A DNA stretch of 64,000 nucleotides from Microbacterium candidum. Its GTDB lineage: Bacteria > Actinomycetota > Actinomycetes > Actinomycetales > Microbacteriaceae. The notes beneath the pieces are model-generated. The model searched no databases. It saw only the letters and a list, made by a program, of their open reading frames with translations, and had not been told where the DNA came from. Location of the stretch: contig NZ_JASXSZ010000003.1 of the NCBI RefSeq assembly GCF_030315975.1, positions 556,254 to 620,253 on the forward strand. The letters are read 5' to 3'. Position numbers and translations under genes: made by a program. Positions 17,323 through 25,996 of the stretch are shown one piece after another (the stretch's first letter is position 1; each line of letters begins with the position of its first letter).

Positions 17323-17835
17323 TCATCCTCCCAATACCTCGACCGCGAACACCACGGTCAGCGCCGCCGCCGCCAGCGCGAGTGCAGCGAATCCCCACCA
17401 CACCCAGACCGCACGGGACCGAAGGTCGGATTCACGCTGAGTAAGTGCGTTGGCCTTGTCTTCGATGATCTGCGACTCGACCTGCAGCGCGCTAGTGGTG
17501 CTGTCTGCGTAGCGGTCGACAAGACGGCGGGCTTGGATCCCCATCCGCTTCCCTGGTCGTACCGCGACCGCCGCGCAGGCCAACGCGACGCAGGCGAGGC
17601 CCAGGGCGGCCACCCCGAACGCGGGACTCTTCGTCCAAAGCTGCACCGTGGACGCGGCAACCAGGACACCTGCCGAGACCGCGAGGAAAGAAGCCTTGCT
17701 GTTCACACTGACTGTGCGGTCCGCCGCATCTGTCACGAGCTTGTCGAGTTCCTCATTCAACAGCCGAACACGCGCGAAGCGCGCGCGGCGAAGCTCATCG
17801 TCGGAGTTTTTCGCGTCGAGCGCTAGCTGCGTCAC
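17323..17835 (-). CDS. four-helix membrane protein, candidate effector
   Basis: A 170-residue protein with an N-terminal soluble helical segment, a hydrophobic hairpin (about residues 48-92), a cytoplasmic helix (95-135) and a C-terminal transmembrane segment (about 143-168). The arrangement recalls SLATT or Pycsar-type membrane effectors, but no cyclase gene is adjacent. A TAGAAT box lies 7 nt before a GTG start (leaderless), and the two MGRPDY micro-proteins follow in the same operon. The effector role is inferred from architecture only. Confidence 0.7.
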   Translation of the reverse strand: MTQLALDAKNSDDELRRARFARVRLLNEELDKLVTDAADRTVSVNSKASFLAVSAGVLVAASTVQLWTKSPAFGVAALGLACVALACAAVAVRPGKRMGIQARRLVDRYADSTTSALQVESQIIEDKANALTQRESDLRSRAVWVWWGFAALALAAAALTVVFAVEVLGG

Positions 17836-17892
17836 ATCTCAGATTCTAGGGAAGACCTCCGACGTTGAGGCAAGGAGGGCACGACCGGCTCC

Positions 17893-18801
17893 TCATGCGA
17901 TGAGCTTGTCCAGCCGTTCCTTGATCTTGCTACCCGATCTGTACTTTGGAGGGCACGCCGCAAGCCAGCGCTGAAGGACGGCGATCTCCTCGTCTCGCCG
18001 TCCGAGCTTGCGGTGGATGATGGCGGCTTGCTCCGTGTACCAGGGAGCGGGCTCGCGACCCTCCCGCGCAGACTCCGCCCCTTCGATTGCCGCGTAACAG
18101 AGCACGAGGGCATCCTCGAGACGCCCGTCCCGCTTGAGTTGCTTGATCGGCTCGACCAGCTGGAGGTAGTGGACGCCATTGACCATGCCGTCGGCGAAGG
18201 TAGCTGCTCGGGCTCCTCCCCCGGCGAGCGCATCCGCCACCATCTTGTCGATGTCGGCCTGGTGCGCCGCGACCTTCGCACCCGACGACAAGGGCGGGCG
18301 ATTGCTCTCCGACCATTGCCACTCAGGTGCGCCGTCACCCAACCAAGCCCACGCCTCGGCACGCAGGCCTTTGGGCAGCAGCTGCGTGAATATCTGGACT
18401 CGCACCGATCGAGCACCACTTGTCGAGAGGTCGATGACGCGCGCCAGGTAGCCAGGTAGGTACCCGATCTTCTCCCCCTCGACGTGGACAGCAACGGCCA
18501 TAGGGTCAGCCTGATTCTCTGGCTCCCGCTGCAACGTGCCGCCGACCTCGAGGTAGCCGCCCGAGGCGACGCCTCGACGCTCGGCGAGGCGCGTGATTGC
18601 GTCCTTCGCGAAGGTGGTTGTTCCGGTCAGCTTGACGAGGTCTTGCTCTCTACCGATCGAGTAGGTCACCTCGATGCGAATGCGCCCCGAATTGGTCTCC
18701 TCGCCGTGGTCGGTGCGCACGGCCGGCTCGATGTCGCGCCTTCCGCCTGGGCCCGAGAAGAGCTTCTTGACAAGTCCCACGTCCCCGATCCTGGCAGACA
18801 C
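17893..18801 (-). CDS. HIRAN-domain protein with C-terminal TPR-like region
   Basis: A 302-residue protein. The stretch [14 protein letters not shown]...[13 protein letters not shown] (about residues 92-120) is the HIRAN signature, a domain that binds DNA ends or stalled-fork structures. A helical repeat region follows from about 215 ([36 protein letters not shown]). No nuclease or helicase motif is present. The start is uncertain: GTG at 18801 or GTG at 18780, the latter with AGGATCGGGG before it. It is divergent from the EF-Tu fusion gene. Confidence 0.8.
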   Translation of the reverse strand: MSARIGDVGLVKKLFSGPGGRRDIEPAVRTDHGEETNSGRIRIEVTYSIGREQDLVKLTGTTTFAKDAITRLAERRGVASGGYLEVGGTLQREPENQADPMAVAVHVEGEKIGYLPGYLARVIDLSTSGARSVRVQIFTQLLPKGLRAEAWAWLGDGAPEWQWSESNRPPLSSGAKVAAHQADIDKMVADALAGGGARAATFADGMVNGVHYLQLVEPIKQLKRDGRLEDALVLCYAAIEGAESAREGREPAPWYTEQAAIIHRKLGRRDEEIAVLQRWLAACPPKYRSGSKIKERLDKLIA

Positions 18802-18968
18802 GTTGTCCCGGGCTCGGGATCGTCAGCCGAGACAGTCTCGTCGGCACGCGCCAGGCCACACTCGTGGTCACCGCGTCTTCTACGACTCAATTGAATGGGT
18901 CCGGGACACCTGGCGCCGGGGTGAGTAGTGTAAGGGCACTTGTTGAATCGCGACAGATTGGGGATGTC

Positions 18969-21173
18969 GTGTCTAAGGCCAAGTTCGGGCGGACCAAGCC
19001 GCACGTCAACATCGGAACGATCGGTCACGTCGACCACGGCAAGACGACGCTCACCGCCGCTATCTCGAAGGTGCTCGCCGAGAGATACCCGTCCGATGTC
19101 AACGTACCGGTCACGCTAGCGTCGATCGACTCCGCTCCCGAGGAGCGCGAGCGTGGCATCACGATCAACATCTCGCACGTCGAGTACGAGACCCCGAAGC
19201 GTCACTATGCCCACGTCGATACCCCCGGTCACGCCGACTACATCAAGAACATGATCACCGGTGCCGCTCAGATGGACGGCGCGATCCTCGTGGTCGCCGC
19301 TACCGACGGCCCGATGGCTCAGACGCGCGAGCACGTCCTACTGGCGAGGCAGGTCGGCGTTCCCTACCTCGTTGTTGCCTTGAACAAGAGCGACTTGATC
19401 GACGATGAGGAGATCCTGGAGCTCGTCGAGCTCGAGGTCCGCGAGCTGCTGTCGAGCGAGGGCTATGACGGCGACGAAGCGCCAGTGCTCCGCGTCTCGG
19501 GCTTGAAGGCGCTCGAGGGCGACCCGCATTGGACGCAGTCCATTGTCGACCTCATGAACGCCGTGGACGACACAATCCGCACACCGGCACGCGATCGTGA
19601 CAAGCCGTTCCTGATGCCGATCGAGGACGTCTTCACCATCACCGGCCGTGGCACGGTCGTCACGGGCCGCGCCGAGCGTGGCACCCTTCCGATCAACTCC
19701 GAAGTTGAGATCGTGGGTCTGCGCCCGACGCAGAAGACGATCGTCACCGGTATCGAGATGTTCCACAAGCAGCTCGACGAGGCCTGGGCCGGCGAGAACT
19801 GCGGTCTGCTCCTCAGCGGTCTCAAGCGCGAGGACGTTGAGCGCGGCCAGGTCGTAGCGCTGCCCGGGTCGGTGACCGCACACTCGCGCTTTGAGGGCAT
19901 GGCATACATCCTGTCCAGGTCAGAAGGTGGCCGGCATAGCCCCTTCTACACGAACTACCGCCCGCAGTTCTACTTCCGCACCACCGACGTCACCGGCGTC
20001 ATCACGCTGCCCGAGGGCACCGAGATGGTCATGCCCGGCGACACCACCGACATGACGGTCGAGCTGATCCAGCCGATCGCCATGGAGGAGGGCCTCGGCT
20101 ACGCCATCCGTGAGGGTGGCCGCACCATCGGGGCCGGCACCGTCACGAAGATCCTTCCGCATGGCATTGAAGACGATCCGAAGCCGTCGGTCACGGTTTG
20201 GTATGGCACGAACCGGCTGCCGACCTCGGGGGACGCTCGTCTCGGATTCTTGGACGGCCAAGACGACACGACCCTGCATCTCGGAAAGTGCACCGTGGAC
20301 GTTCCGGAGTCACACAAGTTTGGCGAAGCCGAGCGGCCGTGGTGGAGCAAGCTCTGGAAGCTCCAGCGCAAGCCGGACGGGAGTTTGCGCCTGACCAAGA
20401 TCGAACCAGCCGAATCAGCGGACGCCTTCGCCGCTGATCTGCGTAGTGCGATAGGCGAACTGGGGCCGGATGAGAATCGAGCGCTCGTCTACCTTCACGG
20501 CTACAACACATCCTTCCGCGAGGCGGCCATCCGCGCCGCGCAACTCGCCACCGACATCAACCCTCCGGGGCTCACCGCGTTCTTCAGTTGGCCCTCCCAT
20601 GCCCGGGTCAAGCGTTACGCGGGCGACGCCGAACGGGCCGAAGCAAGTGAGAGGTTCTTCATCGAGTTCCTCCAGGTGCTAGTGGACCGCGCTGGAATCG
20701 AGCGAGTCGACCTCCTAGTCCACTCGATGGGGAACCAGGCGTTTGCTCGTTCAGTTCGGCGGATGGTGCTCGACGCGGCGACAAAGCACATCCACTTTGG
20801 TGTGATCATGCTCGCTGCGCCAGATATTGATCCGACGCTGTTTCACCAGATCGCACCGGAGTATTGCAACGCAGCAGACAAGGCCACGATGTACGTCTCC
20901 ACCAAGGACATCGCGCTAAAGGCCTCGAAGTACATCCACAGTGGACCGCGGGCTGGCTACTGTCCGCCAGTGACGATCGCGGCCGGCATCGACACCGTAG
21001 AAGTGTCGGATATCGACTTCTCTCGGTTGGGCCATGGCTACTACGCCGATGCTGCACCATTGCTCGTCGACATGAGATTCCTGATCGACGGCCAGCTCGA
21101 CCCGCGCCACCGTATGAGACTCACATCCACTGCGACGGGCTCGGGCGAGGCATATTGGCGCTTCTACGCGTAA
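18969..21173 (+). CDS. EF-Tu fused to a DUF900 alpha/beta hydrolase
   Basis: A 734-residue fusion. Residues 1-396 are a complete actinobacterial-type elongation factor Tu: P-loop GHVDHGKT (19-26), RGITI (62-66), DTPGH (84-88), NKSD (139-142), and domains 2 and 3 ending in GAGTVTKIL. Switch I is divergent ([11 protein letters not shown] at 45-55). Without a break, residues about 400-734 form a DUF900 hydrolase: [16 protein letters not shown] (506-516), FSWPS (539-543), nucleophile elbow HSMGN (Ser586), APDID and a GHGYY histidine (689). GTG 18969 is the equivalent of the usual EF-Tu start. It sits among defence genes, so a decoy/sensor role is proposed, not shown. Confidence 0.92.
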   Translation: MSKAKFGRTKPHVNIGTIGHVDHGKTTLTAAISKVLAERYPSDVNVPVTLASIDSAPEERERGITINISHVEYETPKRHYAHVDTPGHADYIKNMITGAAQMDGAILVVAATDGPMAQTREHVLLARQVGVPYLVVALNKSDLIDDEEILELVELEVRELLSSEGYDGDEAPVLRVSGLKALEGDPHWTQSIVDLMNAVDDTIRTPARDRDKPFLMPIEDVFTITGRGTVVTGRAERGTLPINSEVEIVGLRPTQKTIVTGIEMFHKQLDEAWAGENCGLLLSGLKREDVERGQVVALPGSVTAHSRFEGMAYILSRSEGGRHSPFYTNYRPQFYFRTTDVTGVITLPEGTEMVMPGDTTDMTVELIQPIAMEEGLGYAIREGGRTIGAGTVTKILPHGIEDDPKPSVTVWYGTNRLPTSGDARLGFLDGQDDTTLHLGKCTVDVPESHKFGEAERPWWSKLWKLQRKPDGSLRLTKIEPAESADAFAADLRSAIGELGPDENRALVYLHGYNTSFREAAIRAAQLATDINPPGLTAFFSWPSHARVKRYAGDAERAEASERFFIEFLQVLVDRAGIERVDLLVHSMGNQAFARSVRRMVLDAATKHIHFGVIMLAAPDIDPTLFHQIAPEYCNAADKATMYVSTKDIALKASKYIHSGPRAGYCPPVTIAAGIDTVEVSDIDFSRLGHGYYADAAPLLVDMRFLIDGQLDPRHRMRLTSTATGSGEAYWRFYA

Positions 21174-21241
21174 CGGCCATGGCGCTCCGACATGGCCGCC
21201 CGTCCGAGTGTCCCGTCCCATGGTGACCGTAGCGTTGAGTC

Positions 21242-21985
21242 ATGCAGCAAGTACCCGAGCCCGCACTCGTCGATTGGATCCGAGACTGCGTCGCCCAGAT
21301 TCGAGACGCCTCGGAGTTCACGGTCAGTACTGTCCACTCCGATGAGTTCCTGCTTCTGTATGGCCTGATCGCTCGCACGTTCCGCTATAGCGATGCCCAC
21401 CTGACGCTCGTCGACGAGGGTATGGATGGTGAGTCAGTGCCGCTCGCGAGAGCTGCGTTGGAGCACGCCGTGACCCTGCAGTGGATCTTCGTCGTGGATG
21501 GCGGTGTCACGAAATTTCGGAACTCGATTGCTCACGACCGGAACGATCACTATGGCAATCTCGCGAACTGGATGGACAACGACGAACTCCGCCGGGCGGT
21601 AGAGAAGCTCGACTCGCCACCAGAGGGGAAGCGGCTGGGGTCATTCATGAGCATGCTGCGCGAACTCGACCACAAGAACTTCCTGGAAATGAACTACCAC
21701 CTGCTCTCGCAACAGGTCCATGTCACACACAGTGCAGTGACCTCGTTCCTCATGCAGGGCGACGCGGATGAACTCCACATCCTGTACGAGCAGGAGTACC
21801 CCTATCGCTACCAGGCGATCTACGTCTGCGCGATCGCCTGCATGCTGGCGCGATGGGTGCTGGCCCGCCTGACGAGCGACGAGGTGCTGCTCGCCGAACT
21901 CGATCGCGTATCCGACGATCTCTTGCTTCCAATGCAGCTTGCGGACAACATCACCCCGCCCCTGAAGCGTCGGAAGGGCATCTAG
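21242..21985 (+). CDS. hypothetical helical protein, DUF5677/HEPN-like
   Basis: A 247-residue helical protein. ARAALEHAVTLQW (near residue 65) and LSQQVHVTHSAV (near 158) resemble DUF5677-type families. FRNSIAHDR near residue 96 matches the R-N-x3-H pattern of HEPN RNases, although whether it is the active site is not certain. A TAGCGT box lies 6 nt before the ATG, indicating a leaderless transcript. It lies 68 bp after the EF-Tu fusion, so it may be an accompanying gene. Confidence 0.7.
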   Translation: MQQVPEPALVDWIRDCVAQIRDASEFTVSTVHSDEFLLLYGLIARTFRYSDAHLTLVDEGMDGESVPLARAALEHAVTLQWIFVVDGGVTKFRNSIAHDRNDHYGNLANWMDNDELRRAVEKLDSPPEGKRLGSFMSMLRELDHKNFLEMNYHLLSQQVHVTHSAVTSFLMQGDADELHILYEQEYPYRYQAIYVCAIACMLARWVLARLTSDEVLLAELDRVSDDLLLPMQLADNITPPLKRRKGI

Positions 21986-22094
21986 CTATAGAGCCGGACC
22001 CGTCGAGGTCGAGTAGTTCGGCGTCCCGTTCCAGACCCAGCTTGGGCTGTCTCCGTCGGCGTAGCTATAGGTACCGGTTCCCAGAACCATCATG
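21986..22094 (-). pseudogene. 3' remnant of a prepilin-like gene
   Basis: The minus-strand frame ends ...YADGDSPSWVWNGTPNYSTS then TGPAL and stop, closely matching the last 30 or so residues of the prepilin-like protein at 27619-28641 (YADGQSAGWIWNGTPNNSTS then TGPAL). The N-terminal and middle parts are missing. This is a decayed or truncated copy. Confidence 0.65.
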
Positions 22095-22113
22095 GCTGCA
22101 TCGACGTCGAGAG

Positions 22114-22338
22114 ATGAGGCAGGTTCTCGCGAATCTGCAGTGGGTGCTGGACGACATCGGAGCAAGCGATCGCATGCAGGAGCCACCGAAGCCGGTCGCA
22201 CTCGCTACGCTTGCCGGCAACCTTCCCATTGCAGAGGTGATCCAGCGCCTCGCCGAGCTCCAAGCGCAACACCCGACCGCAATCGTGAGGCGCGGGCGAG
22301 CGAATCGATGGGAACTCTGGCCGCCGGACGAGTCCTGA
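22114..22338 (+). CDS. small hypothetical protein
   Basis: A 74-residue protein beginning MRQVLANLQWVLDDIGAS and ending RANRWELWPPDES. Two helical segments are followed by a basic/aromatic tail. The frame is open upstream, so it could be a truncated C-terminal piece. Not recognised. Confidence 0.45.
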   Translation: MRQVLANLQWVLDDIGASDRMQEPPKPVALATLAGNLPIAEVIQRLAELQAQHPTAIVRRGRANRWELWPPDES

Positions 22339-22373
22339 CACTCCGGCAACTGGGCCCCGCTGCCATTGAAAAG

Positions 22374-22429
22374 GGCGGCGACCGCTCCAGCTGAGAGCGC
22401 GTGGCTCTCGAAGCTGGGCAGTCGCCGCC
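22374..22429. terminator. long bulged hairpin between convergent genes
   Basis: GGCGGCGAC (22374-22382) pairs with GTCGCCGCC (22421-22429), enclosing AGCT/AGCT and GAGAGC/GCTCTC pairs. It separates the small plus-strand gene from the DUF3846 gene. Confidence 0.55.
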
Positions 22430-22448
22430 TGGCGCCTGAGATTGTGGC

Positions 22449-23000
22449 TCAAGCTGCAGGAGGAGCCTTCCGCGCGGGATCGGACGACGGGGTTGGCGCG
22501 ATCTGATCTTGCTCGTCATCGACGGCCACGACGCGAACTTCCTGAGCCATCGTCCAACGCTCCAGAGTGACCATCGCCCAGACGAGCGCGTCGAAGTAGT
22601 CCCTGTAGGTCACCTGGTTGCGATACCACTTGGAGTCATCGGCCACACGGACCTCGACGCGCCAGTGGCCGGGGTGCATCAGCGTGTCGATCACCTCCTT
22701 CGGCACGTCGGTGCTGTCGCCGTTGCGGTCTGGCAGCCCGACGAGCACAGCGTCGCCGACAAGCATGGCCTTCTGCCGCGCCCCCGGGACGTGGTGCCAC
22801 CAGAGGAACGAGACGCGGCTGTTGAACGGCAACTGCCGCAGCAGCCCCTCTTCGTTGACGTAGATGGTGACGCCAAGGGTGGGGACGTCGACCGCCTCGA
22901 TCCATCCACCGACGGCCGCTTGGTAGTCCTCGAGCCGTGCGAGTTGGCGGGGCTTGAGAGGCTCCTCCGCCGCGGCCGGGATGACGATTCCGTGAACCAT
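22449..23000 (-). CDS. DUF3846-like protein
   Basis: A 183-residue protein. The N-terminal half (VGGWIEAVDVPTLGVTIYVN, EEGLLRQLPFNSRVSFLWW, VGDAVLVGLPD) matches the DUF3846 pattern found on plasmids, phages and mobile islands. The C-terminal half is unassigned. AGGAGG lies 8 nt before the ATG at 23000, which decides against the longer open frame. Confidence 0.7.
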   Translation of the reverse strand: MVHGIVIPAAAEEPLKPRQLARLEDYQAAVGGWIEAVDVPTLGVTIYVNEEGLLRQLPFNSRVSFLWWHHVPGARQKAMLVGDAVLVGLPDRNGDSTDVPKEVIDTLMHPGHWRVEVRVADDSKWYRNQVTYRDYFDALVWAMVTLERWTMAQEVRVVAVDDEQDQIAPTPSSDPARKAPPAA

Positions 23001-23150
23001 CGATCCCACCTCCTTACTGTTGTCGCGGCCGAGAACCCGGTTGGTTCTCTGGCGAAGCCGCGGGGCAGCAACGAGGGGTAGATGAGGGACGCCGTTGTAT
23101 TTTCTACGGCTTCTCAGCCTCAACACGACGGCCCATAATGAGGCGCAGAT

Positions 23151-23477
23151 ATGAACGGCGACCTACAAGAGACCATCAAGAGCGCAGTCACCGAGAACGT
23201 CGCAACCGCGATGAAGGTGGCGATGGGTGTATTCGCTGAAGCGCTCAATGGCCTCGCGACACACATGGACGAACGGTTCGAAGGTCGTCTGGAGAACCTC
23301 GAAGATTCGACTCGTGAGGGCTTCGATCGGGTCGACACGACCCTCGAAGGGATCATCCCCCGTCTTGATGACGACGAAGTCGAGCGCGCCGCGCTCACTG
23401 CGCAGCTGAATCGCCGCGAAGACTGGATCGTCGAAGCCGCGCCTGTCGTGCGCGTCGACTACGCGCCAGGCTCGTAG
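23151..23477 (+). CDS. small coiled-coil protein
   Basis: A 108-residue acidic protein with a heptad-like middle (HMDERFEGRLENLEDSTREG, FDRVDTTLEGIIPRLDDDEV). A CATAAT box 11 nt before the ATG suggests a very short leader. Function unknown. Confidence 0.6.
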   Translation: MNGDLQETIKSAVTENVATAMKVAMGVFAEALNGLATHMDERFEGRLENLEDSTREGFDRVDTTLEGIIPRLDDDEVERAALTAQLNRREDWIVEAAPVVRVDYAPGS

Positions 23478-23587
23478 CACCGCTTCAGCTTGTTGATTGG
23501 GCAACTGCCCGGGAAGGAGCGTTCGGGCGCTCAACTCCCCGGGACAGCCGCCCCTCTCCGTTCCCCAGGACGGGGAGGGAGTCTTGA

Positions 23588-23905
23588 TCAGGCTGAGCCC
23601 GACCTGGCACGCGGAGCCTTCGCCCCGGTACCGCCGAAGATGGCCTCGATCGCGCTTTGCTTGGTCTTCGCCTCGCGCTCGATCTCGGCCCGCACCGTCT
23701 CGGCTCGCTCGAGCACCTTCGGGTCGGACTTGCTGGTCTCGACCCACGCCTCGAGGGCGATCCGGATCTCTTCGGTGACGCTGCGGTCGTTGAGCTGGGC
23801 GATGACGTCCAGCTGCGCCCGCAGTCCATCAGCGATCCGCACCGCCAGGGTGCGAATCGGGCCGAGTGCGGTGGAAGGCACCTCGGCGGGGTTGTTCTCA
23901 CTCAT
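23588..23905 (-). CDS. ribbon-helix-helix (Arc/MetJ-type) protein
   Basis: A 105-residue protein. Residues about 18-55 (IRTLAVRIADGLRAQLDVIA, QLNDRSVTEEIRIALEAWVE) form a beta strand followed by two helices as in RHH DNA-binding proteins. A charged helical tail follows. GAGGAGG precedes the ATG at 23905. It may regulate the divergent AbiTii unit or be a solitary antitoxin-like or partition-type protein. Confidence 0.7.
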   Translation of the reverse strand: MSENNPAEVPSTALGPIRTLAVRIADGLRAQLDVIAQLNDRSVTEEIRIALEAWVETSKSDPKVLERAETVRAEIEREAKTKQSAIEAIFGGTGAKAPRARSGSA

Positions 23906-23943
23906 GGTGAGCCTCCTCATCGGAAGCGGCGGACGATCCCGGG

Positions 23944-24132
23944 ATGGGATCCTCTACGCCGCAGCCCGACGAAGAGCGGACGACTGAGTATGAATCGACT
24001 CGCGGAAAAGTCAATACCTGTTGTCCATTCCACAACGACGACATCCGCGCCGAGTGCGTCGCCCAAGGTGCTCAAGACACCGCCTTGTGCGAAGCCGCGA
24101 TGTCCGGTCTTGCCGCGATACTGGGTCGGTGA
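23944..24132 (+). CDS. small Cys-rich ORF overlapping the AbiTii-like gene
   Basis: A 62-residue frame with CC, H, C and C residues (NTCCPFHNDDIRAEC...TALC) that could bind metal. Its stop overlaps the GTG of the next gene by 4 bp, a typical operon junction. There is no clear ribosome site, so it remains doubtful. Confidence 0.35.
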   Translation: MGSSTPQPDEERTTEYESTRGKVNTCCPFHNDDIRAECVAQGAQDTALCEAAMSGLAAILGR

Positions 24133-24914
24133 GTACCAAGAAGGTCGGCGGACTGATGGGCGACATCGAGCGGGATCTCCTCGCCGATAAGCCCCTCGAC
24201 GCGCTGCTGCGGAAACTCATCCTGCTCGGCGGCAACGCCGGGTCGCCGGAGCTTCGCGCGTGGGCCTCGCAGGAGCTCCGCGGTTACGACAACGACGCCG
24301 ATTTGCCCTCCTATCGGACGGTGAACGCGCCGCTCCAGATCGACGGGGCTGTTCCCGGCGGGATCATCCAGCACCAGACCATTTCGTCGATGGATCTCCC
24401 GGACTTCGCCCGGGACGAGATCGACGAACTGGTGCACCTTCGCATGGGCGTCGGCGAGATCCACAGCATGGTCGAACAGCACAAAGGCGACAAGCTCGTG
24501 AAGCTGCAGCCACCAGGGGCTGCGCTCCTCGTGAGCTACATGAACGGCACACAGCAGATGAATGGCCACATCACGGCGCTGTACTGGAGTGTCAGCACCA
24601 TCGCAGTCGAGGGTGTCCTCAGTCAGATCCGCACGCGTCTGGCCGAGCTGATCGCGGAGCTCCGTTCGGGCACGCCGCAGGGGCAGGCGCTGCCGACGCC
24701 CGAGCAGGCCGCCAATGCCGTCAATGTCGTGATCAATGGCCGTGGCAACCGTGTGAGCATCGCGCAGGCGGCAAACGGCAGCTCGGTCACGACGCAACCC
24801 GAAGCTGAGGAGGGCAAGCGGTTCTGGACGACCGCCCGCCTCATCGGGGCGGGAATCGTGGGCCTCGCGACGATCATCGGCACAATCCTGGCCGTACTGC
24901 AGTTTCGATTCTGA
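24129..24914 (+). CDS. AbiTii-domain protein with C-terminal transmembrane helix
   Basis: A 261-residue protein. Residues 8-75 match the AbiTii domain (LLRKLILLGG...ELRAWASQELRGYD...LPSYRTV), named from abortive-infection genes. A low-complexity beta segment (VVINGRGNRVSIAQAANGSS) and a terminal transmembrane helix (LIGAGIVGLATIIGTILAVL) follow. A GATACT box 6 nt before the GTG supports leaderless expression. A possible membrane-acting defence effector. Confidence 0.78.
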   Translation: MSTKKVGGLMGDIERDLLADKPLDALLRKLILLGGNAGSPELRAWASQELRGYDNDADLPSYRTVNAPLQIDGAVPGGIIQHQTISSMDLPDFARDEIDELVHLRMGVGEIHSMVEQHKGDKLVKLQPPGAALLVSYMNGTQQMNGHITALYWSVSTIAVEGVLSQIRTRLAELIAELRSGTPQGQALPTPEQAANAVNVVINGRGNRVSIAQAANGSSVTTQPEAEEGKRFWTTARLIGAGIVGLATIIGTILAVLQFRF

Positions 24915-24986
24915 GCCCGAAGAAGGTGGCTCGTCGAGGGCCGGACGGTCGGGACGCTGGGTGGGCGAGCACGTTAGGGTGACGAC

Positions 24987-25733
24987 ATGCAGTCGCCGTT
25001 CGTCGTGGAGGTTCCGCACAGCCGGTACTTTCTCGACGACCACTGCGCAAACTGCCTGAACGAGCTCAGCCTTGATATCCAGGGCCTGTACTGCTCGACC
25101 TGGTGCCAGGAGATTGCGGCTCATGTCCGCTACCTCCGCCGCGTCTTTCGAGACGGGCGATTCCAGGACCCCGATGTGCAGCTCGCGATCAGGACGAAGA
25201 ACGCTTTCCTCCTTATCGGCGGGTACCGCTCGCTCGGGCGCCAGCTGACACCTCAGATCCGGACCGAGATCCGGCTCCGAGACGGAGGACTCTGCCAGCA
25301 ATGTGGCAAGCCCGGCGTTGAGGTCGACCACATCGCCGGGAACTCCGACGATCCCGCCAACCTGCAGCTGCTCTGCTTGGACTGCCACCATGCGAAGACG
25401 GCGGAAAACTTCGTGCCCGCCGACGACGAAAGCCGAGCACTGCTGTTCGGCATGATGGACGCGCGTGTCGCGCCCGACGAACCACGCATGCTCGCCGACG
25501 ACGAGACCAGCTGGAACGGGACCTGGCGCGCACTGCAGGCCGCGCGCAAGGAGCGCTTCCTGGCCATGCTGCGTGCCGAAGGCATCCGCATCAGCAGCAA
25601 GGACTCGCACGCCGAGCGGGTGCTGGCGTATCTGAAAGCGACCACTCCGGCGGAGCCTGAGGCATCCGAGCCAGCACCGTCGTCCGGCGGCGATACGTTC
25701 TTCAAGGACCTCATGCGCGACGTTTGGAGATAG
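24987..25733 (+). CDS. HNH endonuclease-domain protein
   Basis: A 248-residue protein. The N-terminus carries CANC...YCSTWC, a likely zinc knuckle. The HNH core near residues 95-140 reads RDGGLCQQCG...VEVDHI...NLQLLCLDCHHAKT, with the metal-binding cysteines and catalytic His. A TAGGGT box lies 6 nt before the ATG. It heads a three-gene run with a wHTH protein and a UDG-like protein. Confidence 0.85.
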   Translation: MQSPFVVEVPHSRYFLDDHCANCLNELSLDIQGLYCSTWCQEIAAHVRYLRRVFRDGRFQDPDVQLAIRTKNAFLLIGGYRSLGRQLTPQIRTEIRLRDGGLCQQCGKPGVEVDHIAGNSDDPANLQLLCLDCHHAKTAENFVPADDESRALLFGMMDARVAPDEPRMLADDETSWNGTWRALQAARKERFLAMLRAEGIRISSKDSHAERVLAYLKATTPAEPEASEPAPSSGGDTFFKDLMRDVWR

Positions 25734-25738
25734 ACCCG

Positions 25739-25996
25739 ATGCCACCGACCGAGGACTGGATCGCGCCCCGCGGGCTCTGGCCGCTGACTGACAGCCCCGC
25801 AGGGATAGAGATCCCCGACCACGTCATGAACGACCGCACCTTGTCGCTTCAGGCCAAGGCGTTGTTTGCGCTGCTCCTGGCCGAGAAAGGCAAGCCGGTC
25901 AACCCCTACGAGGACGCATACGAAGAGCCCGAGACGATTGCAGCCGCGATCCAGGAACTCATCGACGCGGAGATTGCCGTCCGGGTGGAGCCGTGA
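25739..25996 (+). CDS. small winged-helix-like protein
   Basis: An 85-residue protein containing LSLQAKALFALLLAEKG... PETIAAAIQELIDAEIAVRV, the pattern of a winged helix as in replication-initiator or DnaD-type domains. The start is ATG 25739 with GGAG upstream. The stop overlaps the next gene (GTGA). Confidence 0.6.
   Translation: MPPTEDWIAPRGLWPLTDSPAGIEIPDHVMNDRTLSLQAKALFALLLAEKGKPVNPYEDAYEEPETIAAAIQELIDAEIAVRVEP

Noticed and set aside
17323..17835. A Pycsar or CBASS system
   Set aside because: The membrane protein resembles such effectors in layout only; no nucleotide cyclase is adjacent.
21721..21747. TGTCACA motif as another ECF41 promoter
   Set aside because: It lies inside a coding region and has no NGTC at 16-nt spacing.
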